DNA of 64,000 nt from Lysobacter sp. K5869 (GCF_018847975.1 NZ_CP072597.1:2395001-2459000), one strand, 5' to 3'; positions 27,844 through 40,160 are shown, numbered from the stretch's first letter. Notes: generated by a model from the letters alone, not told the origin. Program-made: numbers and translations.

Positions 27844-29991
27844 ATGCGAGCGGAAAGCGGAAACATCTGGAAACGCCACTTCACCCTGATCCTCGCGGTC
27901 GGGTTGTTCCTGGTCATCGCCGGCGGCCTGATCGCGCTGTCGCGCCTGCACGCCGCCACCATCGCCCAGGGCGCGGTGGCGCGCGACGTCGCCGGCCGCG
28001 AGCGCAGCTCCTCGCAGATCGTGCTGCGCGCGCTGCTGGAGATGGACGCCGACGCGCGCGAAGGCAGGCCGGCGTCGAAGGAGTCGCGCGAAACGCTGGA
28101 CACCCACGCCAAGCGCGTGAGCGACGCCATCGCGATGTTCGCCCGCGGCGGCCGCGCCGATCCCGCGCAGACGCTGGACTTCGACCCGCGCCGGGAGACG
28201 GCGACGATGGCCGACACGGGCGCGCAGATCGCCAAGCTGTGGGCGCCGTACCAACAGCGCATCCAGGCCGCGCTCGCGCCCGCCAGCGCGGACCCTGCGG
28301 CGCTGCGCGAAGCGATCGCCTACGGCCGCGGCAACAACGAGCGCCTGTTCCAACTGCTCAACGACTTCGTCGCCGAAACCCAGCAGATGACCGAAGGCGC
28401 GACCCGCCGGCTGACCTTGGTTCAGAACGTCGGCGCGCTGCTGATCTTCTTCAACTTCCTGTTCACCGCCCTGGTCGCGTTCCGCCGTCTGATCGCCGGC
28501 GACCGCGTGGTGGCCAAATCGCACAAGCAGACCGACGACATCCTGGCGACGGTGAAGGAAGGCCTGTTCCTGGTGACCGGCGACTTCGTCATCGGCGCGC
28601 AGATGTCGCACTCGCTGCCGCAGATCCTGCAGCGCCCGGTCGAGCCGGGCATGAACCTGATCGAGCTGATGCGGCCGATGGTGAACGCGGCGACGCTGGA
28701 AGCCACCCGCGATTACCTCGGCTTGTTGTTCGGCAAACGGGTCAAGGAAAACCTCGTCGCCAGCCTCAATCCGCTGTCGGAAGTGCCGATCGCCGGCGGC
28801 AGCGACGGGCGCGGGCAAGCGCTGCCGCGCTATCTCAACTTCCAGTTCAACCGCGTGCAGGAAGGCGAGGGCACCGTGCACTTGCTGGTGACGGTGTCGG
28901 ACGCGACCGAGCGCGTGCGCCTGACCCAGGAGGTCGCCGCCGCCAAGACCCGCACCCGCGAGGAAATGGAAAGCCTGCTGCGCGTGCTCAGCCGCGATTC
29001 GGCCGAGGTGCGCTTCTTCCTGCACCGCATCGGCGTGGTGCTGGAACGCATCAACGACGATCTGCGCCAGGCCGCCGGCCGCCGCGGCGGCACCGACTAT
29101 CTCGAGCTGGTCAACGCGATCTTCCGCGACGTGCATTCGCTCAAGAGCGAGGCGGCGGCGTTGAACCTGGAAATGCTCGAAGCGCTGGCGCACAACTTCG
29201 AGGTCGACCTGATCGGCCTGCGCGACCGCGGCGAAGTCGAAGGCGCCGACATGGTCAAGATGACCGTGCACCTGGACGATATGTTCGAGTGCGCGACGAC
29301 CATCCGCGAGTTCCTCGACCGCATCGGCGGCGGCAACGAGTCCGCGCGCGCGCCGGCCCAGGCGACGCCGGCGCAGCGTCTGGTCGAAGGCTGGAGCGGG
29401 CTGGCCGAGCGCATCGCCCGCGACCAGGGCAAGCGGGTCGCGCTGCAGCTGCAGCTCGACGCGCTCGACCGCGCGCCGGCGGAAACCCTCAACGCGATGC
29501 GCGCGATCGGCTTGCAGCTGCTGCGCAACGCGGTGTCGCACGGGATCGAGCCGGCGGCCGAGCGCGAATCGCTGGGCAAGCCGGGCGCGGGCGCGATCTC
29601 GGTCCGCAGCAGCGATGCCGGCAGCCGCCAGATCGAACTGAGCGTGCGCGACGACGGCCGCGGCATCGACGTGGCGCGGGTGCGCGCCGCGCTGGCCGCC
29701 AGCGGCCGCTACGCGCCGGAACAACTCGATGCGCTGAGCGACCGCGACGCGATCATGAAGATCTTCGAGCCCGGCGTGTCCACCGCGAGCGGCGCCAGCG
29801 ACCGCGACGCCGGCCACGGCGTCGGCATGGATCTGGTGATGAAGCAGGTGCGGGCGATGGCCGGGACCATTTCCTTGTCGACCAAGGTCGGCGCCTACAC
29901 CGAATTCCGCATCCGCCTGCCGATGGCCGAGGCCAAGCCGGCCGCGCCGGCGACGGCCGCCGACGGCGGCGATTTCCAACTCACCTTCTGA
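27844..29991 (+). CDS. membrane CheA-like histidine kinase (Hpt + HATPase), paralogue 1
   Basis: This 715-aa protein has TM1 (residues ~12-34), a ~160-residue periplasmic helical domain resembling PilJ-type sensors (VAGRERSSSQIVLRALLEM), TM2 (~195-218), a PAS-like segment, a coiled linker, an Hpt motif with His431 (DVHSLKSEAAAL) and a CheA-like ATPase domain (RNAVSHGIE; DDGRGID; FEPGVST; GHGVGMDL). No CheW-like domain follows, unlike true CheA. The ribosome site GGGGGGATAC is 9-10 nt before the ATG. CheY- and CheX-like genes follow at once, so a membrane-sensor to Hpt to CheY relay with CheX dephosphorylation is inferred. Two degenerate paralogues lie downstream. Confidence 0.85.
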   Translation: MRAESGNIWKRHFTLILAVGLFLVIAGGLIALSRLHAATIAQGAVARDVAGRERSSSQIVLRALLEMDADAREGRPASKESRETLDTHAKRVSDAIAMFARGGRADPAQTLDFDPRRETATMADTGAQIAKLWAPYQQRIQAALAPASADPAALREAIAYGRGNNERLFQLLNDFVAETQQMTEGATRRLTLVQNVGALLIFFNFLFTALVAFRRLIAGDRVVAKSHKQTDDILATVKEGLFLVTGDFVIGAQMSHSLPQILQRPVEPGMNLIELMRPMVNAATLEATRDYLGLLFGKRVKENLVASLNPLSEVPIAGGSDGRGQALPRYLNFQFNRVQEGEGTVHLLVTVSDATERVRLTQEVAAAKTRTREEMESLLRVLSRDSAEVRFFLHRIGVVLERINDDLRQAAGRRGGTDYLELVNAIFRDVHSLKSEAAALNLEMLEALAHNFEVDLIGLRDRGEVEGADMVKMTVHLDDMFECATTIREFLDRIGGGNESARAPAQATPAQRLVEGWSGLAERIARDQGKRVALQLQLDALDRAPAETLNAMRAIGLQLLRNAVSHGIEPAAERESLGKPGAGAISVRSSDAGSRQIELSVRDDGRGIDVARVRAALAASGRYAPEQLDALSDRDAIMKIFEPGVSTASGASDRDAGHGVGMDLVMKQVRAMAGTISLSTKVGAYTEFRIRLPMAEAKPAAPATAADGGDFQLTF

Positions 29992-30011
29992 CGCCGGCCG
30001 CGAGGGCTCCG

Positions 30012-30380
30012 ATGAAACTGCTGATCGTCGACGACTCCAACGTGATCCGCCAACGCATCGCGCGGTTGGCGAGCGACGCGCGCCTGCCCAACGTCGAGAT
30101 CGTCGGGCAAGCGCGCAACGGCGCCGAGGCGCTGAACCTGTTCGTGCGCCACCGCCCCGACGTGGTGACGATGGACCTGACCATGCCCGAGCTGGGCGGC
30201 GTGGAATGCACCGAACAGATCGCCGCCATCGACGACAACGTCAACATCCTGGTGGTGTCGGCGCTGAGCGACAAATCCACCGCGATCACCGCGCTCAAGA
30301 AGGGCGCGCGCGGCTTCCTCTACAAACCCTTCACCGACGACCAACTGGTCCAGGCCTTGCTGGAGATGCTGCCCCCATGA
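30012..30380 (+). CDS. CheY-like single-domain response regulator
   Basis: This 122-aa receiver shows LLIVDDSNVIRQR, phospho-acceptor Asp55 (TMDLTMPELGGVE), the switch serine in VVSALSDKS and the Lys in FLYKPF. It has no output domain, so it probably works by protein contact. It starts 20 bp after the kinase and its stop overlaps the start of the CheX-like gene by 4 nt. The acceptor residue is Asp, so the upstream kinase is its likely donor; CheX its likely phosphatase. Confidence 0.9.
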   Translation: MKLLIVDDSNVIRQRIARLASDARLPNVEIVGQARNGAEALNLFVRHRPDVVTMDLTMPELGGVECTEQIAAIDDNVNILVVSALSDKSTAITALKKGARGFLYKPFTDDQLVQALLEMLPP

Positions 30381-30838
30381 GCGACCTCAACGAAGCCGAG
30401 ATCAAGGTCTTCATCGACGCGGTCACCAACTACTTCAACCAGCTCACCCAGGAGCCGGCGAACGTGCGCGGCGCGTTCCTCGACGATCACGGCGGCGGCG
30501 TGCCGGTGTTCGACTACAGCGGGCAGATCGCGGTCAGCGGGCAGTTCCGCGGCACCATCACGGTGTCGGCGCCGCGGGCGATGATCCGGCACCTGCTGCT
30601 GGCGCTCAACGAAAGCGATCAATCCGACGCCAACCTGCGCGACACCGTCGGCGAATTGGCCAACACCCTGGCCGGCAACGCGCGCAAGCACTTCGGCGGC
30701 GAGATGGAGATCTCGGTGCCGCGCACCGCCGCCGGCGCCATCGGCAGCGCCGGCTCGCGCAAGCGGCCCTACGTGATCATGGTGAGTTGGAAAACCTACA
30801 GCGCATCGCTGGTGGTGGATATCGAGCGGCTGGAATAA
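30377..30838 (+). CDS. CheX-like CheY-P phosphatase
   Basis: This 153-aa protein resembles CheX/CheC-class phosphatases. Residues ~85-105 contain GELANTLAGNARKHFG, which fits the ExxN catalytic signature on one helix (Glu and Asn spaced by two). The rest has the alternating beta/alpha pattern of a CheX dimer. Its ATG overlaps the stop of the CheY-like gene, the tightest coupling possible, which supports an enzyme-substrate relationship. No chemotaxis receptor or CheW accompanies it. Confidence 0.82.
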   Translation: MSDLNEAEIKVFIDAVTNYFNQLTQEPANVRGAFLDDHGGGVPVFDYSGQIAVSGQFRGTITVSAPRAMIRHLLLALNESDQSDANLRDTVGELANTLAGNARKHFGGEMEISVPRTAAGAIGSAGSRKRPYVIMVSWKTYSASLVVDIERLE

Positions 30839-30993
30839 GCCGCCCCAGTTCGCGAAGGCGGCTCCGTCCGGGCGCCGGCGGCGGCGGAGTTCCCCCCCTG
30901 ATATGCGCCGCCGTACCGGATTGTGCCGCGCGGTCGGAGCCCGCCTTCGCGATTCGCGCGCCGTCGCGTCGGCGCGCGCAGGAGGAAAAGGCC

Positions 30994-33927
<2,934 letters not shown>

Positions 33928-34381
33928 ATCCGTCGGCGGCGCGAGCGCGTCCGACGCGCGAAGCCGTGCCGGGTCAGCGAACTTGCGCGGCGTCGCCGAC
34001 GAGCTTTCGCTCGCTCGCATTTGCGCCCCGCCGGCATGCAAAAGCCATTCAACGGCAGGACGTTTCGGATTCCCTGGGTTCTGTGGCGCGTTGAAAACAC
34101 GCTTCATTTGAGCAAAACAAGTGGAGAGAACCTGACTGAAAAGCGGACGCAGGCCGCGATGCCCTCGGGCCGCGCCACGTCCGTGCCCGGGCGCCGGAGC
34201 GCTTGTCCCCTGCGATGGCCGCTAGCGGCGCGAAGCCGCGGCCGGGCTGCGCGCGGACGCAACGGCCGCGGCGCCCCGGCGCATGTCCGCGAACGACTAA
34301 ATGCGACGAAGTAGCGGATATGTCTCCCTGCGTTCGGCCGGCCAGCGCGGACGTCCGTGCAAGGAGAAAAAGGGGAGGACT
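33928..34381. other. 454-bp gap before kinase paralogue 3
   Basis: No gene was found. The stretch 34030-34150 has markedly lower GC than its surroundings and contains TTGAAA-N17-AAAACA at 34091-34119, a weak promoter-like pair. A separate promoter for the third kinase paralogue is therefore plausible. GGGGAGGAC just before 34382 is its ribosome site. Confidence 0.4.
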
Positions 34382-36415
34382 ATGTTCGGGCAAGGGATTG
34401 GGACGGGCCGGCGCTGCCGCGTGTCGGCGGCGTTCGGGCTGTCGTTGCTCGGCGCGATGCTCGTCGCGGCGATGGCGGGCGCGTTGTCGGCGTGGCGGTT
34501 GGCCGAGGTGTGGCATCCGGGCGCGGTGCGCGATTATCTGGCGACGGGCCTGTTCGCCGGGGTCGCGGCGTCGGCGGCGGTGGCGTGGTGGGTGCTGGTG
34601 CCGGCCCGGCGCCTGCGCGAAGAGGAGCGCGAACGGGCGCGGTGGCGGGAACGCTGCGAGGATCTGCTGCGCGCCATGCCCGACGGTCTGTGTTTGATCG
34701 GCCCGGACTTCGTCGTCTGCGAGCCCGTATCGCCGTCCTTGGCGCAGGTCTTGCCCGGCGGACTGCGGCCCGGCGCGAATCTGCTCGAAGCGCTCGAACC
34801 CTTGCTCGACGCGGAGACCTTGACCGCGTTGCGCGTCTATCTGCGGCAACGGCTGCGCGCGGGGCCCGCGCCCGACCCGCGCGGGGCGGCGCCCAATCCG
34901 CTGGCGGAGGCGATGCTGCTGCGGCAGCCCGAGCGGCGTCCGCCGTTGAGTTTCCGTTTCGAACCGGTGATGCGCAGCGGCACCGTGGCCTACTTGCTGG
35001 TGATCGTCAGCGACGTCAGCCAGCGCTTGCGCGAGGCGCGCGAATCCGACGAAGCGCGCCAGCGCTCGCAAGCGCAGGCCGAAAGCCTGCTGCGGATCAT
35101 CGGCGGCGATCTGGGGCCGGTGCGCGCGTGCGTGCGCTTCGCCGAGCGCGCGCTGCAACGGGTCAACGAGCGCTTGCCGCGGATGCTCGCCGCCGACGGC
35201 ATCGACGAGCGCTCGGTCATCCGCCACTACCTGCTCGACCAAGTGCGCGCGATGGCCGCGGCGGCGGAAGAGATCGGGCTGGACCTGCTGCAAGGGCCGG
35301 CGCGGGCGTTGGAGGCCGGGTTGATGGCCGGCGCGGCGCGGCCGCAACAGGATCCGCAGACGGCCGCGAGCCTGGGCGCGCTCGCCGGCGGCGTGGGCGA
35401 ACGGCTGGTGCTGCTGCGCGAATGTTTGAAGGTCCTGGAACGCGATCGCGGGCGGCTCGAGTCCGTTGCGGCGAGCGAAGCGGACGGCCTCGCCGACCGG
35501 CTGGTCGAGGCCTATGTCTACGGCGAGTCGTTCGCGCAGGCGCAAGACGCCGACGCGCCGGCGGCGACCCACGGCGATGCCCCGCCGGCGCCCGCGGCGC
35601 AAGCGCGGCCGTCGCCGGATCCGGCTTCGCCCGAGGCGCCCGCGTCGGCGTCGGCGGTCGCGGCCCCCGCCGCCGATGCCGGAGACGAACGCTCCGCGGC
35701 CGCGGCCGCGCCGTTGTGGATCGTGGTGCGCCCCGGCGCCGCATCGGCGCACGCGGCGGCGCACGGCGAATCGGGCGCGCTCGCCTATCCGGTCGCCTGC
35801 GCGCTCGCGCAGAGCGCGGGCGGCGCGGCGCGTCCGCCGACGGAGCGTTCGGTCTTATGGGAATGGTCGTCGCTGGCCCGGCGCTTGGCCGGCGCTTACG
35901 ACAAGGCTGCGATGCTGGACGTCGAACTGGAGCCGTTCGCGCGGCTGTCGCCGGCGGAGGCGACGATGTTGAGCGAGGTCGGCAAGGAACTGATCGCCAA
36001 CGCGGTGCTGCACGGGATCGAGCCGGTGGCGACGCGGCGGCGGCGGGGCAAGACCTCGACCGGATCGGTGCGCCTGCGCCTGAGTCACGACGAAGAGGAA
36101 GGCTGGCGCTTTTGCGTGCGCGACGACGGCGGCGGACTCGAATCGGGCGCCTTGCGGTTGGCGCTGCTGCGCGAGGGCCGCTACCGCGCCGAAGACATCT
36201 TGCGCATGGACGAGCGCGAGGTGCTGTTGAAGGCGTTCGAGCCGGGCGTGACCCGCTCGGGACCGATCGCGGCCGGGATCGACGGCCGCAACCTGGGCAT
36301 GGGCATGGGGCTGCCGATCGTGGCCGAACGCGTGAGCGGCCTGGGCGCGGAGTTGTCGTTCTCCAGCGTGCTGGGGCAATCGACCGAACTGCGGATCGTC
36401 TGGCCTTCGGCATAG
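34382..36415 (+). CDS. degenerate CheA-like kinase, paralogue 3 (Hpt His replaced by Arg)
   Basis: This 677-aa protein follows the plan of paralogue 2: two spans (~14-36, ~46-66) with a tiny periplasmic loop, a PAS-like block (DGLCLIGPDFVVCEPVSPS; NPLAEAMLL), an Hpt-like helix LDQVRAMAAAAEEIGLDLLQ with Arg289 at the phospho-His position, an Ala/Pro/Asp-rich linker, and an ATPase domain with ANAVLHGIEP, RDDGGGL, FEPGVT and GMGMGLPIV. It is closer to paralogue 2 than to paralogue 1, so it probably arose by duplication after the His was lost. The ATG at 34382 follows GGGGAGGAC. No response regulator adjoins it. Confidence 0.8.
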   Translation: MFGQGIGTGRRCRVSAAFGLSLLGAMLVAAMAGALSAWRLAEVWHPGAVRDYLATGLFAGVAASAAVAWWVLVPARRLREEERERARWRERCEDLLRAMPDGLCLIGPDFVVCEPVSPSLAQVLPGGLRPGANLLEALEPLLDAETLTALRVYLRQRLRAGPAPDPRGAAPNPLAEAMLLRQPERRPPLSFRFEPVMRSGTVAYLLVIVSDVSQRLREARESDEARQRSQAQAESLLRIIGGDLGPVRACVRFAERALQRVNERLPRMLAADGIDERSVIRHYLLDQVRAMAAAAEEIGLDLLQGPARALEAGLMAGAARPQQDPQTAASLGALAGGVGERLVLLRECLKVLERDRGRLESVAASEADGLADRLVEAYVYGESFAQAQDADAPAATHGDAPPAPAAQARPSPDPASPEAPASASAVAAPAADAGDERSAAAAAPLWIVVRPGAASAHAAAHGESGALAYPVACALAQSAGGAARPPTERSVLWEWSSLARRLAGAYDKAAMLDVELEPFARLSPAEATMLSEVGKELIANAVLHGIEPVATRRRRGKTSTGSVRLRLSHDEEEGWRFCVRDDGGGLESGALRLALLREGRYRAEDILRMDEREVLLKAFEPGVTRSGPIAAGIDGRNLGMGMGLPIVAERVSGLGAELSFSSVLGQSTELRIVWPSA

Positions 36416-36423
36416 CGCGAACC

Positions 36424-36451
36424 GCGGCGACGCGGCTCGGCGCGTCGCCGC
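36424..36451. terminator. hairpin between convergent kinase and rsmE genes
   Basis: GCGGCGACGC and GCGTCGCCGC form perfect 10-bp arms around an 8-nt loop, in the 58-bp gap between two convergent genes. There is no T run, so a bidirectional terminator function is inferred from position only. Confidence 0.4.
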
Positions 36452-36473
36452 GCCGCCGCATCGCCACGTCGCT

Positions 36474-37214
36474 TCAAGCCAGATCGCCGAACCGCGCCTG
36501 CAACGCCGCGATCGCCGCCAAGCCCGCGGTCTCGGTGCGCAGAATGCGCGGGCCCAGCCGCAGCCCTTGGAAGCCGGCCGCGCGCAGCTGCTCGCGGTCC
36601 GACGGTGACCAGCCGCCTTCCGGGCCGATGGCCAGCAGCACCGGCGCGGCCGCGTCGATCCGCAGAGTCGAGAACCCGAGTTCGCCTTCCGGGTCGAGGG
36701 TCAAGCGCAAGCCGCCCGGCGGCAACGCCGATAAGGCAGCGGCCAGCGCCAGCGGTGCGGCGACGTCGGGCACCGCCGCGCGGCCGCTTTGTTCGCAGGC
36801 CGAGGCGACCACGCTGCGCCAATGCGCCAGACGCTTGTCGGCGCGCGCCGCGTCGAGCTTGACCTCGCTGCGCTGCGACCACAGCGGATGGAACGCGCTC
36901 GCGCCCAGTTCGGTGGCCTTCTGCAGGATCAGGTCCATCTTCTCGCCGCGCGCCACGCCTTGCAGCAGCACCAGCCGCAGCGGCGATTCGCGCGCGACTT
37001 CCTGCGCCGATTCGATGGCCACGCGCACTTCGCGCTTGCCGATGGCGCTGATAACGCCGTGGTAATCGCGCCCGTCGCCGTTGAACAAGACGCAGGCGTC
37101 GCCGACTTCGTGGCGCAGCACCCGCGCCAGATGCGTCGCCGGGCCTTCGGGCAAGACCACCTCGCGGCCCGGGGCCAGATCGGCGTTTTCCACGTGCACG
37201 CGGGTCAGTCTCAT
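36474..37214 (-). CDS. rsmE: 16S rRNA (uracil-1498-N3)-methyltransferase
   Basis: This 246-aa SPOUT-class enzyme methylates N3 of U1498 in 16S rRNA of the 30S subunit. Marks: MRLTRVHV and HLARVLRHEVGD at the PUA-like N-terminus; LLQGVARGEKMDLILQKATELGA; SQRSEVKLD; and the SAM-binding knot AIGPEGGWSPSDRE with LGPRILRTETAGLAAIA. E. coli RsmE is 243 aa. The ATG overlaps the bioA stop by 4 nt, so bioA and rsmE form one unit. Confidence 0.95.
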   Translation of the reverse strand: MRLTRVHVENADLAPGREVVLPEGPATHLARVLRHEVGDACVLFNGDGRDYHGVISAIGKREVRVAIESAQEVARESPLRLVLLQGVARGEKMDLILQKATELGASAFHPLWSQRSEVKLDAARADKRLAHWRSVVASACEQSGRAAVPDVAAPLALAAALSALPPGGLRLTLDPEGELGFSTLRIDAAAPVLLAIGPEGGWSPSDREQLRAAGFQGLRLGPRILRTETAGLAAIAALQARFGDLA

Positions 37215-38632
37215 GCGTCGGCCTCCGCGATCGCGCTGTCGATGGCTTCGCGCGTGGTCCGCGCGAGCAGTTGCAAGGCGTCTTCGTCGACGCAGTACGG
37301 CGGCATCCAGTACAAGATGTCGCCGAGCGGGCGCAGCAGCACGCCGCGCTGCAGCGCGGCGCGATAGGCGCGCAAGCCGATGCGCGCGGCCGGGTCGAAC
37401 GGCGTGCGCTTGTCGCCGCCGCGGGTCAGCTCGAACGCGACGATCATGCCCGCTTGCCGCACCTCGGCCACGTGCGCGTGCTCGCGCAGCGGCGCGGCCA
37501 GTTCGGCCATGCGCGCGCTGGTGCCGCGGTTGCGTTCGATCACGCCGTCCTGCTCGAAGATCGACAGGCTCGCCAACGCCGCCGCGCAGGCCAGCGGGTT
37601 GCCGGTGTAGCTGTGCGAATGCAGGAAGGCGCGTTCGCGCGAATCGTCGAGGAAGCCGTCGTAGATCGATTGCGTGGCCAGCACCGCCGCCAGCGGCAGC
37701 GCGCCGCCGGTCAGGCCCTTGGACAGGCACAGCAGGTCGGGCATCACTCCGGCCTGTTCGCTGGCGAACATCGTGCCGGTGCGGCCGAAGCCGACCGCGA
37801 TCTCGTCGGCGATCAGGAACACGCCGTGCTCGTCGCAGATCTCTCGCGCCAGCCGCAGGTACTCGGGGTCGTGCATGCGCATGCCACCGGCGCACTGCAC
37901 GCGCGGCTCCAGGATCATCGCGCAGACCTGTCCGGCATGGCGTTCGAGCAGATCGCGCAAAGCCCGCGCGGCCTGCTGCGCGCGCTCGGCCGGGGTCTGG
38001 CCGGGTTCGCACTCGTAGGCGTCGGGCGAGGGCGCGAACAGCGACTCGATCAGCAGCGGCGCGTAGATGCGCCGGTACAGCGGAATATCGCCCACGGCCA
38101 GCGCGCCGAGGGTTTCGCCGTGGTAGCCGTTCTCCAGGGCGACGAACTTGGTGCGGCCTTCGACGCCGCGGTTGCGGAACCAGTGGAACGCCATCTTCAG
38201 CGCCACCTCGACCCCGGCCGAGCCGTTGTCGGCGTAGAACACCTTGGTCAGCGGCGCGCGCCCGCTCTGGCGCGGGGCGATGGCGAGCAGGCGCTCGGCC
38301 AGTTCCACCGCCGGCGGGTGCGAGACGCCGGCCAGGATCACGTGCTCCAGGGTCCGCGCCTGTTCGCCGATGGCCGCGGCGATGCGCGGCTCGGCATGGC
38401 CGAAAATGTTGGTCCACCAACTGGAAATCGCGTCCAGGTAGCGGCGGCCGTCGTGGCCGATCAGCCAGGGGCCGCGGCCGCTGGCGATGGGCAGCAAGGG
38501 CAGGGTGTGCGGGTGTTCGCGCATTTGCGTGCACGGGTGCCACAGCACGTTCAAGTCGCGTTCGCGCCAGGCGTCCGCCGCAGCGTTGCCGGGCTCTGCT
38601 AGCATCTGGGGGTCGTGAGTGATCTCTCGCAT
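37211..38632 (-). CDS. bioA: adenosylmethionine-8-amino-7-oxononanoate aminotransferase
   Basis: This 473-aa PLP enzyme makes 7,8-diaminopelargonate (DAPA) in biotin synthesis, using SAM as amino donor. Evidence: LWHPCTQM, SSWWTNIFGH, the PLP phosphate loop YADNGSAGVEVALK, DEIAVGFGRTG and Schiff-base Lys305 (CLSKGLTGG). It is about 40 residues longer than the E. coli enzyme, mainly at the N-terminus. A minus-strand GATAAT ends 6 nt before the ATG, suggesting a leaderless message. bioA is not with other bio genes here; it is paired with rsmE and divergent from nudE. Confidence 0.95.
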   Translation of the reverse strand: MREITHDPQMLAEPGNAAADAWRERDLNVLWHPCTQMREHPHTLPLLPIASGRGPWLIGHDGRRYLDAISSWWTNIFGHAEPRIAAAIGEQARTLEHVILAGVSHPPAVELAERLLAIAPRQSGRAPLTKVFYADNGSAGVEVALKMAFHWFRNRGVEGRTKFVALENGYHGETLGALAVGDIPLYRRIYAPLLIESLFAPSPDAYECEPGQTPAERAQQAARALRDLLERHAGQVCAMILEPRVQCAGGMRMHDPEYLRLAREICDEHGVFLIADEIAVGFGRTGTMFASEQAGVMPDLLCLSKGLTGGALPLAAVLATQSIYDGFLDDSRERAFLHSHSYTGNPLACAAALASLSIFEQDGVIERNRGTSARMAELAAPLREHAHVAEVRQAGMIVAFELTRGGDKRTPFDPAARIGLRAYRAALQRGVLLRPLGDILYWMPPYCVDEDALQLLARTTREAIDSAIAEADA

Positions 38633-38638
38633 TCCCCC

Positions 38639-38644
38639 ATTATC
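38639..38644 (-). promoter_or_regulatory. -10-like GATAAT of a probable leaderless bioA transcript
   Basis: On the minus strand GATAAT is followed by GGGGGA and then the bioA ATG. The hexamer lies in the 74-bp divergent gap with nudE. The G-run could serve as a ribosome site only if transcription began further upstream. Confidence 0.4.
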
Positions 38645-38706
38645 GTGCCTTTCCGCCTTCCGCTCATCGCGCCCCGGCGCGCGCCGCTCAGGTCCGGAGC
38701 CGCGCC

Positions 38707-39324
38707 GTGAGCCGGCGCCTGCCGATCGTCCACAACGTCGTCGAGCACGACGCCTCCGGCTATCGGATGGAATCGCTCGACCTGGAGTTCTCCAACGGCG
38801 AGCGCCGCCGCTACGAGCGCCTGCTCGGCCGCCCGCGCGCGGCCGGCCCCGGCGCGGTGATCGTGGTGCCGATGCTCGACGACGAGACCGTGCTGCTGGT
38901 GCGCGAGTACGCCGCCGGCGTGCACCGCTACGAGCTGGGGCTGGTCAAGGGCCGGATCGACGCCGGCGAGGACGCGATCGAGGCCGCGGACCGCGAGCTC
39001 AAGGAAGAAGCCGGCTACGGTGCGCGCTCGCTGACCGTGCTGCGCTCGCTGAGTCTGGCGCCCACCTACATGATCCATCAGGCCTATCTGGTGCTGGCGC
39101 GCGATCTCTACCCCGAGCGCCTGCCCGGCGACGAGCCGGAAGAGCTCGAAGTGATTCCGTGGAAGCTCGACCGCCTGCACGAGCTGATCCTGCGCGAGGA
39201 CTTCTCCGAAGGCCGCACCATCGCCGCGCTGTTCATCGCCCGCGAATGGCTGCGCCACGGCGAGCCGGCGCCGCCGCCGGCCGAAGACGCCGACCCCGCC
39301 GGCGGCGCGGAGATCGCGCCGTGA
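38707..39324 (+). CDS. nudE: ADP compounds hydrolase (Nudix) NudE
   Basis: This 205-aa Nudix hydrolase probably cleaves ADP-ribose, Ap3A and NADH-type substrates. The Nudix box is complete: G-5x-E-7x-REL-x-EE-x-G, seen as GRIDAGEDAIEAADREL with KEEAGYG. The N-terminus (PIVHNVVEHDASGYRMESLDLEFSNGE, quoted as one reading of the family opening) fits NudE. The start is GTG at 38707. cysQ begins inside its stop, so nudE-cysQ-mazG form one translationally coupled nucleotide-housekeeping operon. Confidence 0.9.
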   Translation: MSRRLPIVHNVVEHDASGYRMESLDLEFSNGERRRYERLLGRPRAAGPGAVIVVPMLDDETVLLVREYAAGVHRYELGLVKGRIDAGEDAIEAADRELKEEAGYGARSLTVLRSLSLAPTYMIHQAYLVLARDLYPERLPGDEPEELEVIPWKLDRLHELILREDFSEGRTIAALFIAREWLRHGEPAPPPAEDADPAGGAEIAP

Positions 39325-40160
39325 GCGCGCCGGCCGCGTCCGCGTTCGTCGCCGACGGCGCCCTGGTCGAAGGCGCCGTCGCCATCGCCCGCGCCGCCGC
39401 CGCGGCGATCCTTAAGGTCTACGACGGCGAGTTCGCGGTCGAGCGCAAGGCCGACGCCTCGCCGGTCACCGCCGCCGATCTGGCCGCGCACCATCTGATC
39501 CTCGACGGGCTCGCGCGGTTGACCCCGGACATCCCGGTGCTGTCGGAAGAGTCCGCCGACGAAGTCGGCACCGCGCAACGCCGCGCCTGGGACCGCTTGT
39601 GGCTGGTCGATCCGCTCGACGGCACCCGCGAGTTCGTCAAGCGCAACGGCGAGTTCTCGGTCAATCTGGCCTTGATCGAACGCGGCGAGCCGGTGTTCGG
39701 GCTGGTGCTGGCGCCGGTCGGCGGCGCGCTGTGGCACGGCGCGCGCGGCGGCCACGCCTATCGCCGCGACGGCGACGCCGAGCGCCGCGTGCGCGTGCAG
39801 GTGCCGCCGGCGCAGCCGATGCGGGTGGCCGCGAGCCGTTCGCACCACAGCCAGCGCAGCGACGATTTCCTCGCCCGCGCCCATCGCGAAGCCCCCGGCG
39901 GCATCGCCATGGTCAGCCTGGGCTCGTCCCTGAAATTCTGCCGCATCGCCGAAGGCTCGCTGGATCTGTATCCGCGCTTCGGCCCGACCAGCGAGTGGGA
40001 CACCGCCGCCGGCCAATGCGTGCTCGAGGCCGCCGGCGGCGCGTTGCTGGATCCGCGCGGGCGGCCGTTCCGTTACAACCAGCGCGAACATCTGCTCAAC
40101 GGCGACTTCATCGCCCTGGGCGATGCGTCGCTGCCGTGGAGGACTTGGCGAGATGGCTGA
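39321..40160 (+). CDS. cysQ: 3'(2'),5'-bisphosphate nucleotidase CysQ
   Basis: This 279-aa lithium-sensitive phosphatase of the inositol monophosphatase fold removes the 3' phosphate of PAP from sulfate assimilation. Metal-binding motifs: EESAD (residues ~74-78), DPLDGT (about 97-102) and WDTAAGQ near 220. GTG start at 39321 overlaps the nudE stop by 4 nt, and the next gene starts 8 bp before its stop. E. coli CysQ is 246 aa; the extra residues are at the ends. Confidence 0.93.
   Translation: MSAPAASAFVADGALVEGAVAIARAAAAAILKVYDGEFAVERKADASPVTAADLAAHHLILDGLARLTPDIPVLSEESADEVGTAQRRAWDRLWLVDPLDGTREFVKRNGEFSVNLALIERGEPVFGLVLAPVGGALWHGARGGHAYRRDGDAERRVRVQVPPAQPMRVAASRSHHSQRSDDFLARAHREAPGGIAMVSLGSSLKFCRIAEGSLDLYPRFGPTSEWDTAAGQCVLEAAGGALLDPRGRPFRYNQREHLLNGDFIALGDASLPWRTWRDG

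Noticed and set aside
36474..38543. Single long minus-strand gene spanning rsmE and bioA
   Set aside because: The 5' part is Arg/Pro-rich shadow reading of bioA in another frame; true RsmE begins at ATG 37214 overlapping the bioA stop.
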